DNA of 64,000 nucleotides, from contig CM077833.1 of NCBI GenBank assembly GCA_039720395.1, forward strand, positions 19,157,133 through 19,221,132, written 5' to 3'. Position 1 is the stretch's first letter. Each line of letters opens with the position of its first letter. The notes under the pieces are model-generated. The model worked only from the letters and a program-made list of their open reading frames with translations, searched no databases and was not told the origin of the DNA. This document shows, in pieces, positions 13,811 to 27,128 of the stretch. The position numbers were made by a program, and so were the translations under genes. Origin of the DNA: Liquidambar formosana. Taxonomy: Eukaryota; Streptophyta; Magnoliopsida; Saxifragales; Altingiaceae.

Positions 13811-14157
13811 GGCTATGTTTGTTATGAGGGACTAAGGGAGAAAATAAAATGGTGATTCCATTTTAAAATTAAAAAAATAAAAACAAATAAGTATTTGGTT
13901 GCACAAAGAAATGGAACGGCTATTTTTTTGTGGGAATTTATTGCCTCTAATGATGGAATAGCTATTCCTTTCCAAACCAAAAGAAATGGTTATTATCATA
14001 TTTCAAAGAGTAAAAATCATTAAAAATAGATCTCACCTCTGCCTTTTTTATTCCATTTTCATCCCTTACCAAATATTAGGATGGAATATTCATTCTCATT
14101 CTATTCTATTCCTTCTCCCATTCTATTTTATTCTATTTTCTCAAACCAAACGCAGTC
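13811..14157. mobile_element. Tourist-like (PIF/Harbinger) MITE, 347 bp
   Basis: The ends read GGCTATGTTTGTTATGA and, from the other side, GACTGCGTTTGGTTTGA, an imperfect terminal inverted repeat of the Tourist type. It is flanked by TTA on both sides (13808-13810, 14158-14160). The interior is AT-rich and non-coding. Confidence 0.75.
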
Positions 14158-15494
14158 TTAAGGTTACTAGAAGCTCAAGACAACAATGCTTGTAAATAGG
14201 ATTCAGTATATAAAGGAAACAATCAGCATAATCTTGTTGACCCATTGTGGAGCATGTGCTCCTCGTTGTTTGGTGGACGTACATCTCCAAACTACCAAAT
14301 TTTATTTAAAATATAAACGGGTTTCAGGTTCCTGTCGAATTGTCCAAACAAGGAAATATTAAACAACGATTTTAAGGTTAAACACGTAGAAGGCGCAAGT
14401 TGAGTATGAATATTTGATGTACCACCCCGGATCGAATCCAAACAAGAGTAAATAAATAAATAACAAATGAGGAGGTTCAGACTAGGAAAGATTTTCATTT
14501 TTATTTTTAATTGGTAAGTGAGGGTTAGCGTGGAAATCACCTGCTTACTCAAACAACAATTTGCATGTGAATTTTGGAAAATTTACTTCAATTGATATAT
14601 TCAATTTTTGATGATTAAATTGAAGAGTTAAAAGGACTCAACAAATAACTCCGTTGGCAAACTTGTCTCGTGTACGGTCAATGGGTGGTATTCGGATTCC
14701 ACATCATAATAAAAAAAAAATTAAAAAAAGGGATTGGATTCAACCAAGTCAGCGAGTCAGTCTACTATGATAGTCTCATTCCTAGTGTAAACCAATTCAA
14801 AGAGAGTCAAGACAATAAATTCAAGTCAAAGAATAATTCCCCCTTCGGAAACTACAATCCCTTGTCGGTAGTCAGGTTTGTTTAGTCAATTTTGGGTTTC
14901 CAAGGACACAGAAAAGACGCTGACGAGTAAAAATACTACCACTACTCAAATACGAGAGAATCAATAGCCCTTCCTTTTAAAACCCCACTTCTTTCTCAAT
15001 GATTACACCAAATTGGCCAAGCATTGTAGCTGTGGCTGGCCGCATAAGTCAAACATGGAACCACGACTTTCCTAGACAAAGTCGCTTTGTCTATAAGTGG
15101 ACTGTTTCTCCAAAATGTACAACCATTTATTTCTATTCTATTCTATTCTACTTTCCTTCAAAAACAAAACCCTTTCGAGACCTGCCAACGAGCCAATCCT
15201 TTCGAAGTCTCCTGGCTGACGGGAATTGTTGATAATCATAGGCACAGAACTTAGTGCTCCAGCTGGGGTATAAGCTTCAATGTTTTATCTTGTAATCATC
15301 CTCGGGTGACATAGCTTTCCATGCTTCTTTTGCTGCCTTTGGCCTGGTTTCTCTGTTTCTTGGTCTGTTGCCTATGGCATATCAAATTTTGAGAATACAG
15401 CTACCTACTTAACCCAAACCCCCCCTCCCCCCCCAAAAAAAAAAAAAATAATAATAATAATAATAATAAAATCCTTTCAAGACCTACCAATGAG

Positions 15495-15600
15495 CCATAG
15501 CTTATATGGCATCAGTTGGGGTGGGGACACGACAGTCTAGGGGTTCGAATCCCTCCAATGTAAACCCAAAAAATCTTCTCAAGACCTGCACCAACATTCC
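15495..15600 (+). mobile_element. Possible tRNA-like SINE fragment
   Basis: Contains a perfect Pol III B-box (GGGTTCGAATCCC) about 35 bp after an A-box-like tggcatcagttggg. No tail or target duplication was established. A 30-bp stretch just before it (aatcctttcaagacctacca) resembles one 300 bp upstream near 15168. Confidence 0.35.
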
Positions 15601-16399
15601 ATCATCGTTTTTGCTTCTTCACAAAATGCCATATTTGGGGGAGCCTAGGGCTCATCCTATTGTGAATCTATCTAGAACTCAACTTGGATCTGTTTGATTT
15701 GTTTCACTTCAACAGTGTCATACAAATCCATCAAGATATGAAGTGTTACTTTACTACAACTACCTGCTCCCCCTCTTCCCAACGCTGTTGCCTCTCAACG
15801 CCATTGCGGGGCTTGTAAACGTTAGAAGCTCCACTAGCGCTGAGAATGTCTAAGGTACTTGCTAAATTGAGAAAATTAGCAACCTTTTAAAGTCACACTA
15901 CCTTACTAGAAGTTAAAAACACAAATACGAATTGACCACAATATATTAAGTAAGATTTGACACGATAAGGTGTGTTTCCTAGTAACACTTCTGTCGTGGC
16001 TCAAACTCCTGTCAAACTATGATTTACATGTTGGATTTACCAAAGAGCCCCTGCCAAGTTATATCTAGACAAATCAACAAATTATTGTTGAGACTTGAAC
16101 AAGTTAAAAAAGGCACACCACCCCAAATACGCGTTTAAGGGATATATTAGGTCAAAAGTTATAAAAATTTGCCAGGATAAATCATTAAAGCTTTATGTGA
16201 TACCTTCAAAAAAACCTGGAGAGGTAATCTCATGCAGTTTACTAAAAGAAATAGAAAGAGATAACCCATGTATTGATTGATGAGGGCACTACTATAACTG
16301 TACAATCGATAAGACAAGCTAACTGAAATTACTTGAACACCTTCTATTTGCTGTAATGATGCCATAGGCAACCAGTGTGGCCTCTCGTTGGTTTGAAAT

Positions 16400-19300
16400 T
16401 TAATTCTCAGCTATAAAATTCTTGTCGTCGCCATTTGAGAAAGAAACAATATTGGTATGCGAATGGATGCTGGTTCCAAACTCGGTGTCATTATTAGCTT
16501 CACCCTCACCCTATTTCAGGAAGAAAAAAAAAATTTTACAAAGAGAAAGGTAGTGTGTTCATACTGCAAGGAGCAAAGAAAAGCAGGAAGAAAACAAAGC
16601 CAATCAGCAGTTATTTTGAAGCCAAAATACAACTTGTACCTGTTGTGTGAGACATAATTGCTCAGATGGAGTCAGAGACTGGTCCTGGATTTTTTTGGAG
16701 AGATCCCTCAAAGTCCCCTGCAGAGTAGAAATATAAAAACATTAGACATACATCACCAGTGGAGGATCAGTAGATCCATACATAATATCAATGCTTGCTA
16801 AGGAGACACATTATCAGGGGCTTAGGGCAGATTTACAAGTAATGCCCACTTTGGAATCATGCCTTATCTCAATGGATGAATGACAACCTTTGTTACCATA
16901 TTGAAGGTGAGTAGTTGCTCCTTTTGGGATTAGGAGAGCTAAACAAGAAATAAGAACTCAAAATCATTCAAATTTTCCTTGAAACAGATTAAAGCACATT
17001 ATCGGCATGGTTACTTTTTGACATAATTTTCATGGCAATAATTTGATAATCTTCCTTGGAAGAGGACAAACCAAAGAGGAGAACAGTTTAAGACGGTATA
17101 CACAGGAATAGCCCAGTTCTGAGGATAACAAACCGTGCCATTTTGCAAGTCTAAATGGTACACTCAGAGTTAATTCTAAACTATTCTACAAGCACCTCAA
17201 ATTCCATAGGGTAGAACAGTTGGTCTTGGTACCTAGGCCTAGAGAAGTGGAAAGTCCCAAATTCGACTACCCTCATGGCACAAGCCAGCAGCCCCAATTT
17301 TTTCAGGCATTAACAGATGTGGAGTGAATGGTAGCCTTACCTGTGTCCAAGGATTAGATAGGCCAAATGCCAGGATATCTCATTGGCCAAAGAAAAGAGC
17401 TTACTATGAAGAAAAAAAATGATGACACCTGGTTTTGTGTCTTTTTTTTTTTTTTTTTTTTTTTTCTGATAAGGATGATGACACCTGATCACAATGCCAA
17501 TTGAAAAAGGAAATTGGAAAACCACCTCAATGTGTCAAAGCGCATGACAAATCCCATTCAGTGACCTGTTTCAACACTCTCCATGTAAAATGTGACAATA
17601 TTATTTGTTAATCAAAATTGCAAAACCATTTCCCTCACATCACAAACTGATATCAAGGCAAGTTCTTAGTTTTAAATCCTTGTTTAAATCGAAGGTATTC
17701 AAGTGCTGCTGGTTAGTGATTTGATAGAATGATGACATTGTCAGAGGTCAATGTATAAAATACTATAAAATTTGTCAACAGATTTTTTTTGAGTAATTTT
17801 ATACTTCCACATGGCTCCCTATGTGGCCTTATTAGGGACATAGAATCTCCCTCTCCCACATCCTTGCCAAAGGTGAATGGCCACCTCCTTTGCTGCCCAC
17901 TGGAGCACCATGTGAAACTGGCCATTTACAAGGGTGCCGCACCATGACAGTTGGCGCCTGCATGAAAAAGGAGCAGGGCCTAAAATCCTCCAAAGTAAGT
18001 TTGGCACATGGTGTTTCCTCTGCCCTTTGGGCTGGTTCAAGGGTCCTGGTTTGGCAGCTAAAGTGGAGGTTTATAAAGAAAGGTATGCAACGCAATGGGA
18101 CAAAGGCAGTGCCTGCTGCTTTGGCCTAACTGGGACGGAAAGTGGTTCGACATTATGTTCAAGATTGATGGTCTGACTGAAATTGCTCAACCTAAACTGG
18201 GGAACTTTGATGACCCATTGGACACACTCTGAAACCTGCAACCAGCAAGCCTTACTGAGCCAATATTGACTCTGGGCCTACCACCAGCTGTTTCCATACG
18301 GTTTCATGCATGCAGAAATTGCCTATACAAGCCCATGAAACATCACATTAAAAGGTTGAACCCCCAATTTTTGGAACGGAAATTGTGTCCTTGGCTCCTG
18401 CGATCAACACCTTGGTACAGCAACATCTCATTTCTACTCAGATCCCTATATTATCCCCTGAAACTAAAGTGACACCACCATTTCACTATTGCTACTGGCA
18501 CACCTCCCGGTAGAAACCTACCACCTACACCAACAAAAAAATGGGTGCCCTTGTTCAATGAGGTCAACAAGATAACACTATTGAATATTGTCAAATGTCT
18601 TCATAACTAATGTTTAGAACTCAAAATTTTTTGGAGCAATTGATAGAAATTTGAAGTAAATACAATCGTCACCCAAAAACCAGTAGATGGTCATTCCCCC
18701 AAAATAAGAATTCGTTTAAAAAGTAAGGACCCATTTGACTGTACCATGGAAATTGAATGGCTCCATCCATACTTTATATAACCTTGAAAGTAAAAATCCC
18801 TCATCTCAAATAGGGATATTGCAAAAATGTGGAGAAATTACCATAATTGATGGTACAGGATCAATTTTATAAATTGAGACAATTTCAATGGGATTTTGGC
18901 TTGAATTACCCAACTTAGAAAAATGGATCTGTTCACGAAATTATAGGGAGAAAATAATGAAATGAGACAATTTCAATGGGACATCCAAACAAGTCCTAAC
19001 TGCTTAGTTGTTCTAAGAGATCTAAGTTGAGAAGATATATCCATTGTGCACCATCTGACAACACAAACTGGAATCTATTTTGTGCTTGCCAGCACAAAGT
19101 ATCTCCCCATTCTCCCACCACTAGATAGTATTTTTTCAAAAACGATCCCTGAGACTTGTCCTTCCAGGTGTTTGCCTGAGTAAGGGACAGGAGGATTGTC
19201 ACCCAAATAAATTGGTGAAGCCCTTAGACCCTTAGACCATTCGTTCATGAAACCCAGCCTCTATTATAATAATAATCCATAAGGTAAACCATTGACTCGT

Positions 19301-22300
19301 TAAGTGCTTGATGGCTCAATAAAAGGTCCAGGTTGAGAACTTACAAATGCAAACACGGATAAACAAACTGCCCAACAGAAACACCCCTAACGTTGAGTCA
19401 GTGAACTGTCCAAATACAAAAACATCAGAGATGGGAACCCTACCTCACATACCACCAATTTTATGAATAAAACCTAGGGGCAATACAAGTGTCTAACATT
19501 ATTCAGCGCAAGTGCAAAGTAAAACCCACACATGTAAAACATCAATGCAGGTGATTTAAGATAATAAGCATAACCAATATCATGAATAACAAAATCATAA
19601 TAATAATAATAAATAACAAAAAAAAAAATCATAATAATAATAAGGAAACAAACAAACAAGAAAAAGAGGGGAGTGGGGGAGGGGGAGGGGCATTCTGCAT
19701 CACTGTCAAATCAACCTAAAACTTGAGAAAAAAGCAGTAAGTGTATCAACAGAGCTAGAAGATCAACTTTCTAAACAGAAATCCCAAGCCTTGTCATATA
19801 TATTAAAGCTAACAAAAGTCCAGTCTGAAAATAATTGAGTGATCAATCATTAGAGGAGACACTAACCCTGTTTGCCCAAAATAGACCACAAGCATTGCAA
19901 AGAGACCTTGGCCCAAGCGGCCCACGCCGCATCATTGGGGTGGACTTTGAACTAATGCCACAATGCGTACATCTAGACAGCATAAAAGGGTACAAATAGT
20001 GAAAATGAGAACAACGTAGTCCCTTTTAAGATCGAAAAATGCAATAACTAAAGCTGTAAGGCAAGTTGAGGTTTGACGATAAAACATGATATGATCTCAA
20101 ATAAAATAGAAAAATATATATATATAGTTGAAGAAACATGAAAAAGAAAACAAACTTATTCATAGAACTTTGAAAGATAGCATAAAACTCACAAGGTTTC
20201 AAGAGGACTATCATCTTGTCCTGAATCCTGGACAGTATTCCAGCCAAAGGCTCCCTCAGGTGTTTTGGCAGAAGTGAACTGACCCTTTTTACGCTGCATC
20301 CTGATGTAAACATGCATATACAAATCAGACACAGAAAGGAATGAAAACTCTGGTAAACAGCAACAACAAGAGTAGCAAAAATAAAATAATATAAAATCGT
20401 CAGAAAAGGCAACTGATCAAAAAAGCATGCTTGCTCATGGGAACTGATTATGTAAGTATGTAACAGACAATAAAAGATCAAAAATATAAAATATTACAGA
20501 AAATATAAAGTCCAAAAACAATATCTTCATTGTGAGACGTGTTGATGTCTAGGATGGCTCCATTCTAGATTTAACACGCCCTATACTTAAAACATCATTT
20601 CATGCTACCCTATACTGCACCTTTTTCAAGAAGTTTGCATGCCAAAGACTTCACAAGCTCTGTACTTAACACATCATTCGTACGACTGTTCAACAGTAAA
20701 AATCAACTCTGGCTCCATTATAGACATCAACTCTATAATATAATCATTATGAACATAAACATAATCTAATTTTAAAACAAAACACATTGCAGATATTTAT
20801 GGCATCCATGAAGAATTACTATTTTAAAGCATCAAACTTTCCAGAGAATTTCCACGCCAAAGACTCCCTAGACCCTTTTATAATTGGACATGAACCATGA
20901 AACGAAGAAGAAAAAAAAAAAGTCGATATTTCCAAGCCAAAGCCCAAAATCCCTTTTTAGACCGCTCTACCTTTGCACATCATCCCAAAATAAAAAAATA
21001 AAAAAATAAGAGCATTAGAACTATGGGAACAGTTTCAGTACGTAGGTCCACCAGAAAATAAGTCCCAAATTGACACACCATACACATTTAACGTCATAAC
21101 TTCCAGCTTTTCGTATAGGGTGTCTGGTGCCAGTGATAACAGCCATAAATCCAACTTATCCAGAATTATACACTTAATTTCCACTCTTTCTTGCCCAAAA
21201 TCTAGGGCAAGTCAAGTTGCTCCAATCAAAGCTCCAATGGATGTGAACCCCTCCATTGCTTGATAATAATTGATGCAATTGCTCTCAATGGGTCATGATA
21301 ATTCACAAATTATTGAACTCTACAAAATTAAATCACATTACAATCATTATTTTACGCCTTGTTCTCCTTGTATCATCATTGACACTATTATTATTATAAT
21401 AAATTTTACCTTATCAAAAAAAAATTATTATAATAAATTTTTTGTTGATTCTACATCTCATATGCTCTCTTCTCGTTTCCCCTCTCTCATCGGGTGGTTC
21501 ACCTTTAAATCTCATTCCATTTCGTTTCCCCTATTCTGACCAAACAAATGAGCCCTAAGAAGACTGATGTGTTTCTCTAGTAGCCTTTGGAGAGTCCCAA
21601 CCATTGTGATTTAACCATATTTATGCAAAATTACCAAGTGCCAAAGGGATCCTTGTACCCAATAAAATCTTCACAACAATTTACCAACAAGAGCCTTGTT
21701 CCTAGCACCCACCCTCCCCAAACCTAAACCTCCCCTATCTATAGGTCTACATAGTATTTCAACCCACCAAGTGATCATTTATCTCTTCTCCCCAACCTGA
21801 CTAGAGGAAATCCCTCTGCATCATCTCATCCACTTACACTCTCATAGTCATCATTAAAATACGAAAGGAATGGGATATTAGCCCAAGACGAATAAGAGCA
21901 ATCCTACCCCCTTACATAGGTGCAACCCTTTTACAAATGTGATTGCTCCTTACATAGGTGTAACCTTTTTTTACACATGGACAAACTTCTAACTTAACAA
22001 AAAAAAAAAAAAACATGACCAATCTTCTAGTCATTTTTTCCACAGCAAGTTCCCAAAAATCCCAAGTCTTAGAATTGCTCCACATTTAAGAAAAGGAGGG
22101 GAAAAAACACTATATTTCACAAGCCACTTATTCACATTACAACCAAACAAAAGCGCTAAAGCACTTAATCTCTTCCTATCAATATACACGCAATAGAGCT
22201 TTTCCTCAAAGGCTCAAGTTGACCTTAATACCCAAAACACTCTTGAAAAATAGAATAAGACTGAGATTACCAAATGTTTCCTCCACTAGAACTAAATAAA

Positions 22301-22645
22301 ATGGTATCAGTTGCAAGCTCTAAGTAAGACAAACTAATCTCAGTGCATTTTACATGCATAAAAGCTAGTCCATGATATAAATGCATACATAAAACAGAAA
22401 CTATTTGGTAAACCACATCTGAAACCTTGGAAAACTGAAGATGTGCCTCTATTAATTTAAGATAACATATTAACAACTCATCACCTCTCTCACATGGCCA
22501 TTTTTGATAACCCAAAGTTTTAAAAATTGAGGGAAAGTCTACCCAACACATGTGAAATAAGTTCCAAGAATTTTGGGAGGATTAATTGTCATCCTTGTAT
22601 CCTTTTATGTCTTTTTACTAATAAATATATTTTGTTGGCTGCTAA

Positions 22646-22677
<32 letters not shown>

Positions 22678-22855
22678 AAAGGTCCTGAAGAGTCAAGCAA
22701 TCGTGGGTGTAAAAAATATACAGTTCTTCCAAGTTAAGCATCATCATGGTATAAAACCTAGGTTTGAAGCCATAGTCAGTGAATATGCAGAGGAAAAAGG
22801 TAAACAAGCATAAAAAATCCACGCCAACTCTCAACGACACTGCCACAATATTTTA

Positions 22856-22925
<70 letters not shown>

Positions 22926-23097
22926 GATGATGATCAGGTAAGCATGTGCTGATATAAATTATATCAACACCCGCATTGGGAGTTGTACCTTATGCATTAG
23001 TGGGATACGAAGTACGTTCGACCAATGCAAGGGGTATAACCCCCAATGCATAGTGCTGATATAACTTATATCAACACGTGCTAATGGGAACATAACC

Positions 23098-23138
<41 letters not shown>

Positions 23139-25075
23139 GATAAGTATGTTTCTAATATTCAGTCACCCAAAAAATGCAAACATTTCATGAAGGAATATGG
23201 AATCTTGAAGATATGATGAACTAATCATACTATTGAAGCTTTTAGAGATCTTGAAAACGTAAATAGTTTCCACCAACAAACTAAGTGATAAAAGTAGAAA
23301 ACTACATCAATTGATCAGAATGTAGTCAAGAGAAAGGGAAAAAAAAGAAGAAAAAAAACGCACAAAAGTTTGAAATTTCATATCCACTGCAGAAAAATAA
23401 TATGGAGTACTAATAATAACAAAAAAAAAGTAATAATAACAATGCAATGTCAATCAGCATCACGTAGAAGTTATAAAAGGTTCAAAACATCAGTTTCAAT
23501 CAAGGCACCAGTCACCCAACAAGTGGAAAGGTTTTTCCTTCAGTATCTCAAATCAAGTTTTTTTTTTTTTTTTTAATGAAGTCTCAAATCAAGTTTAGTA
23601 TCTCAAATCAAAGTATCCAGAATTGGTTTTTGGAAATCAAGTTTTTTGAAACCAATGCTAGATACTTTGACATGTTTGCTGAGAGGCAGAATGTATAATC
23701 ACTCATCACTCTCGAGCAAATATATTAATGCCTTGTGCACCATGGTTCCAACAAGGAAAATTTCACAGAATACATAAAAAACCAGGGTGTCCATTTGGTT
23801 TGGGAAATAATGAGAGTAACAGAAAGTGCCTGAAAAGGACTTCCTCGTCCTTTTCATTGGTTTCATTTATCTTATACTTTCAGAGAACCAAATAGAGAAG
23901 ACGCAATAAAAATCTATGAGATCTCATAGGAATGGCTATGTTAGCCTACAAAAAATGAACCACTATTCCAGCGCAGAATGAGCCAAGGGTTTAAAACATT
24001 TAATGGCTCAATTTCGTATGGCTTCAAAGAAAAAAAACCCAAGAACAATAACAGACATCTCCAGTTCCAAATGACACTACGTCTCATGCACGCACAAGCT
24101 GCCCACTTTCATTTTGTTATGTAACTCCATTTTCCTTCTCTTATTAAGTCTAAAATTGAACAGAAGCACAATAAATACAACACCATACCTGAGTGCAACT
24201 TCTTGACGGACATTATATCTAATTTTCTTGTCAAAGCACCGCTCTTTTCTCTTCTGGCGGAACCTACTTAACGACGCTGCTCTCTGTGGCTGACTACACC
24301 GTCCAGGAAAGTCCATCAATCCCTATAGAAAATGCACATACACCAGTTAAGAGAAAACACAAACAATAACGTGATAAAATCAATTGCTTGATTAAACAAA
24401 ATTACCCTTTGATTCTGTGATGCCATCTCCGCAGCCTGCGCAGCCGATGACAGTTCGGGTCCACCCAACAGTAATAGTACTGCTTGTACCTGACATGACC
24501 GATCACATGCAAAACTTCAAAACCAAACTCTACACAAGTCTATAACCGCCAAATCCGTTTGGTTGCCGAGAAAGGTGTGGAAAATTTCACAAAAATAATA
24601 AAATTTTGAATTAAATGTTCCATGTTGTTTGGGCACCTCAACTAAGCCAAATAATCGTTTAAAGCTCGAATCTTTTGCCCCACCAAAAGAAAAAATAAAA
24701 AATTCAGAAGCTTAATTCCTTTCCTTTTCCTGCATTCTCCAAGCAACCAAACAGAACAGATAAAACAAACCCTAAGCCAGAGAATTCACCAACCCTTTCA
24801 GGCGTCACAGTGTCGAACACGTAAACTTGGCCCCTAAACGAAAGCGTAAGCTGATTCGTATCATTCCGCTGTATAGCAAGATCGGACGCGCCGCCGTAGA
24901 CGGCGTCGTTGGGAATTGCCTCTCCTGTGTCGATGATCTCAACCCCGCCGTCCTCAAGAGTGTGAGATTCGTAGCCGACGTGAGGGTGGTCAATGGACTC
25001 GCCACCGCCTGTGCCGTCATCGTCGTCGTCGGCGATCGGGTTGTGCATGTTCATGTGTTGCGCGTGTCCGTACAT
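16400..25075 (-). CDS. GATA zinc-finger factor with TIFY and CCT domains (copy B)
   Basis: Seven exons, in order of translation: 25075-24794, 24489-24406, 24322-24189, 20300-20193, 19972-19867, 16717-16640, 16510-16400. They give 903 bp and 300 aa, with all phases consistent. It is the same family as copy A and resembles Arabidopsis GATA24/28 (ZML1/ZML2). Seen: acidic N-terminus with an Asp run (16-20); TIFY core [11 protein letters not shown] (77-87) then [14 protein letters not shown] about 136-178 with [20 protein letters not shown]; a C-x2-C-x20-C-x2-C finger (204-231) containing [14 protein letters not shown]. The CCT exon is 134 bp in both copies. The C-terminus is short and ends [13 protein letters not shown], lacking the acidic exons of copy A. 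Introns of 3.1 and 3.9 kb hold repeats. Start chosen at the first ATG (MYGHAQH), typical for ZML proteins. Confidence 0.93.
17819..18170. other. Unassigned GC-richer block in intron of GATA copy B
   Basis: Three overlapping frames stay open for 70-87 codons, on both strands, and base composition is clearly less AT-rich than the surrounding intron. The translations match no family I recognise. It may be a fragment of a decayed retroelement. Confidence 0.3.
18723..19000. mobile_element. Probable MITE, 278 bp
   Basis: The ends read GTAAGGACCCATTTGACTGT and, inverted, GTTAGGACTTGTTTGGATGT (about 14 of 20 matching). The motif gagacaatttcaatggga occurs twice inside (near 18877 and 18964). Target duplications are not clear. 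Confidence 0.45.
22857..22921. repeat. Compound (TA)n-(GA)n microsatellite
   Basis: About 13 TA units run directly into about 17 GA units in the large intron of GATA copy B. Confidence 0.95.
22941..23082. mobile_element. Foldback MITE between two TA tracts, 142 bp
   Basis: The left end AGCATGTGCTGATATAAATT is mirrored at the right end as AGCACGTGTTGATATAAGTT, with the complementarity continuing inward through GCATTGGG. It could form a long hairpin. The element sits between the (TA)n tracts at 22857 and 23099, suggesting insertion into a TA microsatellite. Confidence 0.65.
23099..23135. repeat. (TA)n microsatellite
   Basis: About 18 TA units immediately right of the 142-bp foldback element. 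Confidence 0.95.
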
Positions 25076-25127
25076 TGATGATCGTGGGTTCGATTCAGGG
25101 GGTTTTGCAGCATTACAGGGCAGAGCA

Positions 25128-25140
25128 AACCCTAACCCTA
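25128..25140. promoter_or_regulatory. Telo-box upstream of GATA copy B
   Basis: AAACCCTAACCCTA lies 53 bp before the start codon, the counterpart of the longer telomere-type run before copy A. Confidence 0.5.
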
Positions 25141-25483
25141 GCGCTGGAGGAATACTATGGAAGAAGCGAGAGTGTCGGTAAGGAAAGGAATTTCGGCCTG
25201 AGACGGTGGTGATATAGGAAAGAAGGGCTTGTGACTTGTGAGGAGTGGTGTGTGCGAGTACAGAAAGAACAGAGAGCGAATGACGGGTCAGGACGGGAAG
25301 GTATTGGGAGAATGGGAAAGTGGCCCTGAATTATAGCGATATTTACGTGGGGATGCCCCCGGGTTATTGGCTTGTTGCGCAGATAGCCGCCCCTTGAATG
25401 TGTAATGTTCACCCACCTCCCTCTCTCCTTTGGTATGGCCTTCTCTCTTTAAGATCTTTTTAGGACACTTGCTGCTTGACCCT

Positions 25484-25725
25484 AAGTTCATATTTGTTTC
25501 GTTAGAATGAAATGGATGGAATAAAATTATATTTTAATTCATTTTGAATAACATGTTTGAATGAGATAATTAAATAAAAATCAAATTAAATAGTAATAAT
25601 AAATTGTAATGATATTCATTCTGTATTGTTTATTTCAATCTCATTCTATTCTAAACTATTTTGGGCATTAAATCAAATTACATTCCACTCATTCTATTCC
25701 AAACAAACAAATAAACATAACCTTA
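25484..25725. mobile_element. Degenerate Tourist/hAT-like MITE
   Basis: The left end (aagttcatatttgtttcgtt) and the inverted right end (aggttatgtttatttgtttg) are partly similar, followed on both sides by GAATGGAATGG-like sequence typical of plant MITEs. Target duplication not established. Confidence 0.4.
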
Positions 25726-26361
25726 AGGAATGAAATGGCCATTTCTACTTTTTTTAAGAATATAAATCATTAAAAGTGGGTTACGCCTATTATTTTCCAT
25801 TTCATTTTTATTATTTACTAAACATTGAAATGGAATAACTATTTTCATTCTCATTCAATTCCCACAAGGATAGTTTAGTTGGTTTTTACACTCACACCTA
25901 AGGAAACTCTTGATTTTTTGGATTGATTAGATGAGCCAAAGATCAAGATACCTCGAGACGATAACCAAAGAAGAAAAACTTCAGCAATTCAATAGCACTC
26001 TTTAGTTACTTCAGATTTTTTTTTCTTTAAATCTTTATATTTCATAAGGTGGGAAAAGACAAAATGGTGGGGAGAGAGAGGATTAAAAAATGTTTAGCTA
26101 GTGAAAATTTATTAGTGAAATGTAATTAGCCAAAAAAATAAAAATCAAAATAGCTAGCCATATAAGTAGACCATTGGGGAAGGAAAAAAATGTGGTTTAA
26201 TCGACCGAAATAAGCAAGGGGACTGGATAATTAGCCCCTTCGATTTGCTCTTATGAAGAGGTGATGCTCATCTTGTTTAATCAAGGCTCTTCCATATAGT
26301 CGAATCTCATTATCATTAAAATTTTATTAGGACCTTTTATTTTTATTTTTTTTATCCAAAT

Positions 26362-26535
26362 GTTTTTGTACCTGACTAATTCTCCTGCTCACATGCAATC
26401 CCTTGTCCCACATGCACTGAGTAATTACAGAACAAAGTCCATGGGGGTGGCTTTGAGGGGGAGTAGTGAGATTTGAACTCTAAACCTCTTACTTGGCAAG
26501 AGGTCCTAAGATCACTTGGTTCACCCCTCAAGGTT
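26362..26535 (-). mobile_element. tRNA-derived SINE, copy 1 of a local family
   Basis: On the minus strand a head with B-box-like GAGTTCAAATCTC is followed by a body also found at 38697-38888 (both contain accaagtgatctta / actaagtggtccta and aattactcagtgcatgtggg-like segments). Flanked by caaat on both sides, a weak target duplication. Confidence 0.6.
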
Positions 26536-26934
26536 CAAATAGTAAATCTCATTGAATATATCATACTTCATATCTTCTAAAAATTAACTCAACTGAACGA
26601 ATTTAGTGATTTAATTAATTTTATTTTCATTAAATTCTTAAAACGACAATGAGATTACTAAAAATGCTTTGGGAAGAATAAAACAATTTTAATCAAATAC
26701 TTTTAATCATTTAATTGCAATTCTATTATCACCACCAACGATAATACTACTCTCACATGATAGTGGGATATAATACTACCAATTGTGATACAAGTATTTT
26801 TCGTCATTTAAATGACCTTATCAAATAAAGATAAAACATACTCAACAGAACCCACTATATTTGTGGATCTATGATATTTTTGTGATACTAAAATGATTTA
26901 ATTATACAAGGGAGCCATGCGAAGGGGATTTGGA

Positions 26935-27128
26935 TTTGGTGTATTTAGTTACTTTAAATGCACCATAAAGTTATCGTGCGATGAACGACACATGGAGAGA
27001 GTTAAGATTGGAGGTGTAAGATTGGTTGGACATAAAATAGTTGTTTCTAATCTCAACTCTTTCCACATATCGCTCATCGTACGATAACTTTACGGTGCAT
27101 TTAAAGTGATTAAGCGCACTAAACCCAC
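26935..27128. mobile_element. Near-palindromic foldback MITE, about 190 bp
   Basis: ACTTTAAATGCACCATAAAG TTATCGTGCGATGA on the left is repeated inverted on the right as ACTTTAAATGCACCGTAAAG TTATCGTACGATGA. Complementarity extends outward through the TTTGGTG/TTTAGTG ends and inward through GAGAGAGTTAAGATT. Only a short loop is unpaired. Confidence 0.7.

Larger units (their letters stand above)
12660..16399. other. Spacer between the two GATA paralogues
   Basis: About 3.7 kb with no supported gene. It holds the promoter side of copy A, one Tourist-like MITE (listed), a possible tRNA-like SINE piece near 15500, a C/A tract with AAT repeats at 15419-15470, and AT-rich unique-looking sequence. 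Confidence 0.6.

Noticed and set aside
24827..25181. Plus-strand frames of 62-83 codons over GATA copy B exon 1
   Set aside because: They are shadows of the conserved minus-strand TIFY exon.
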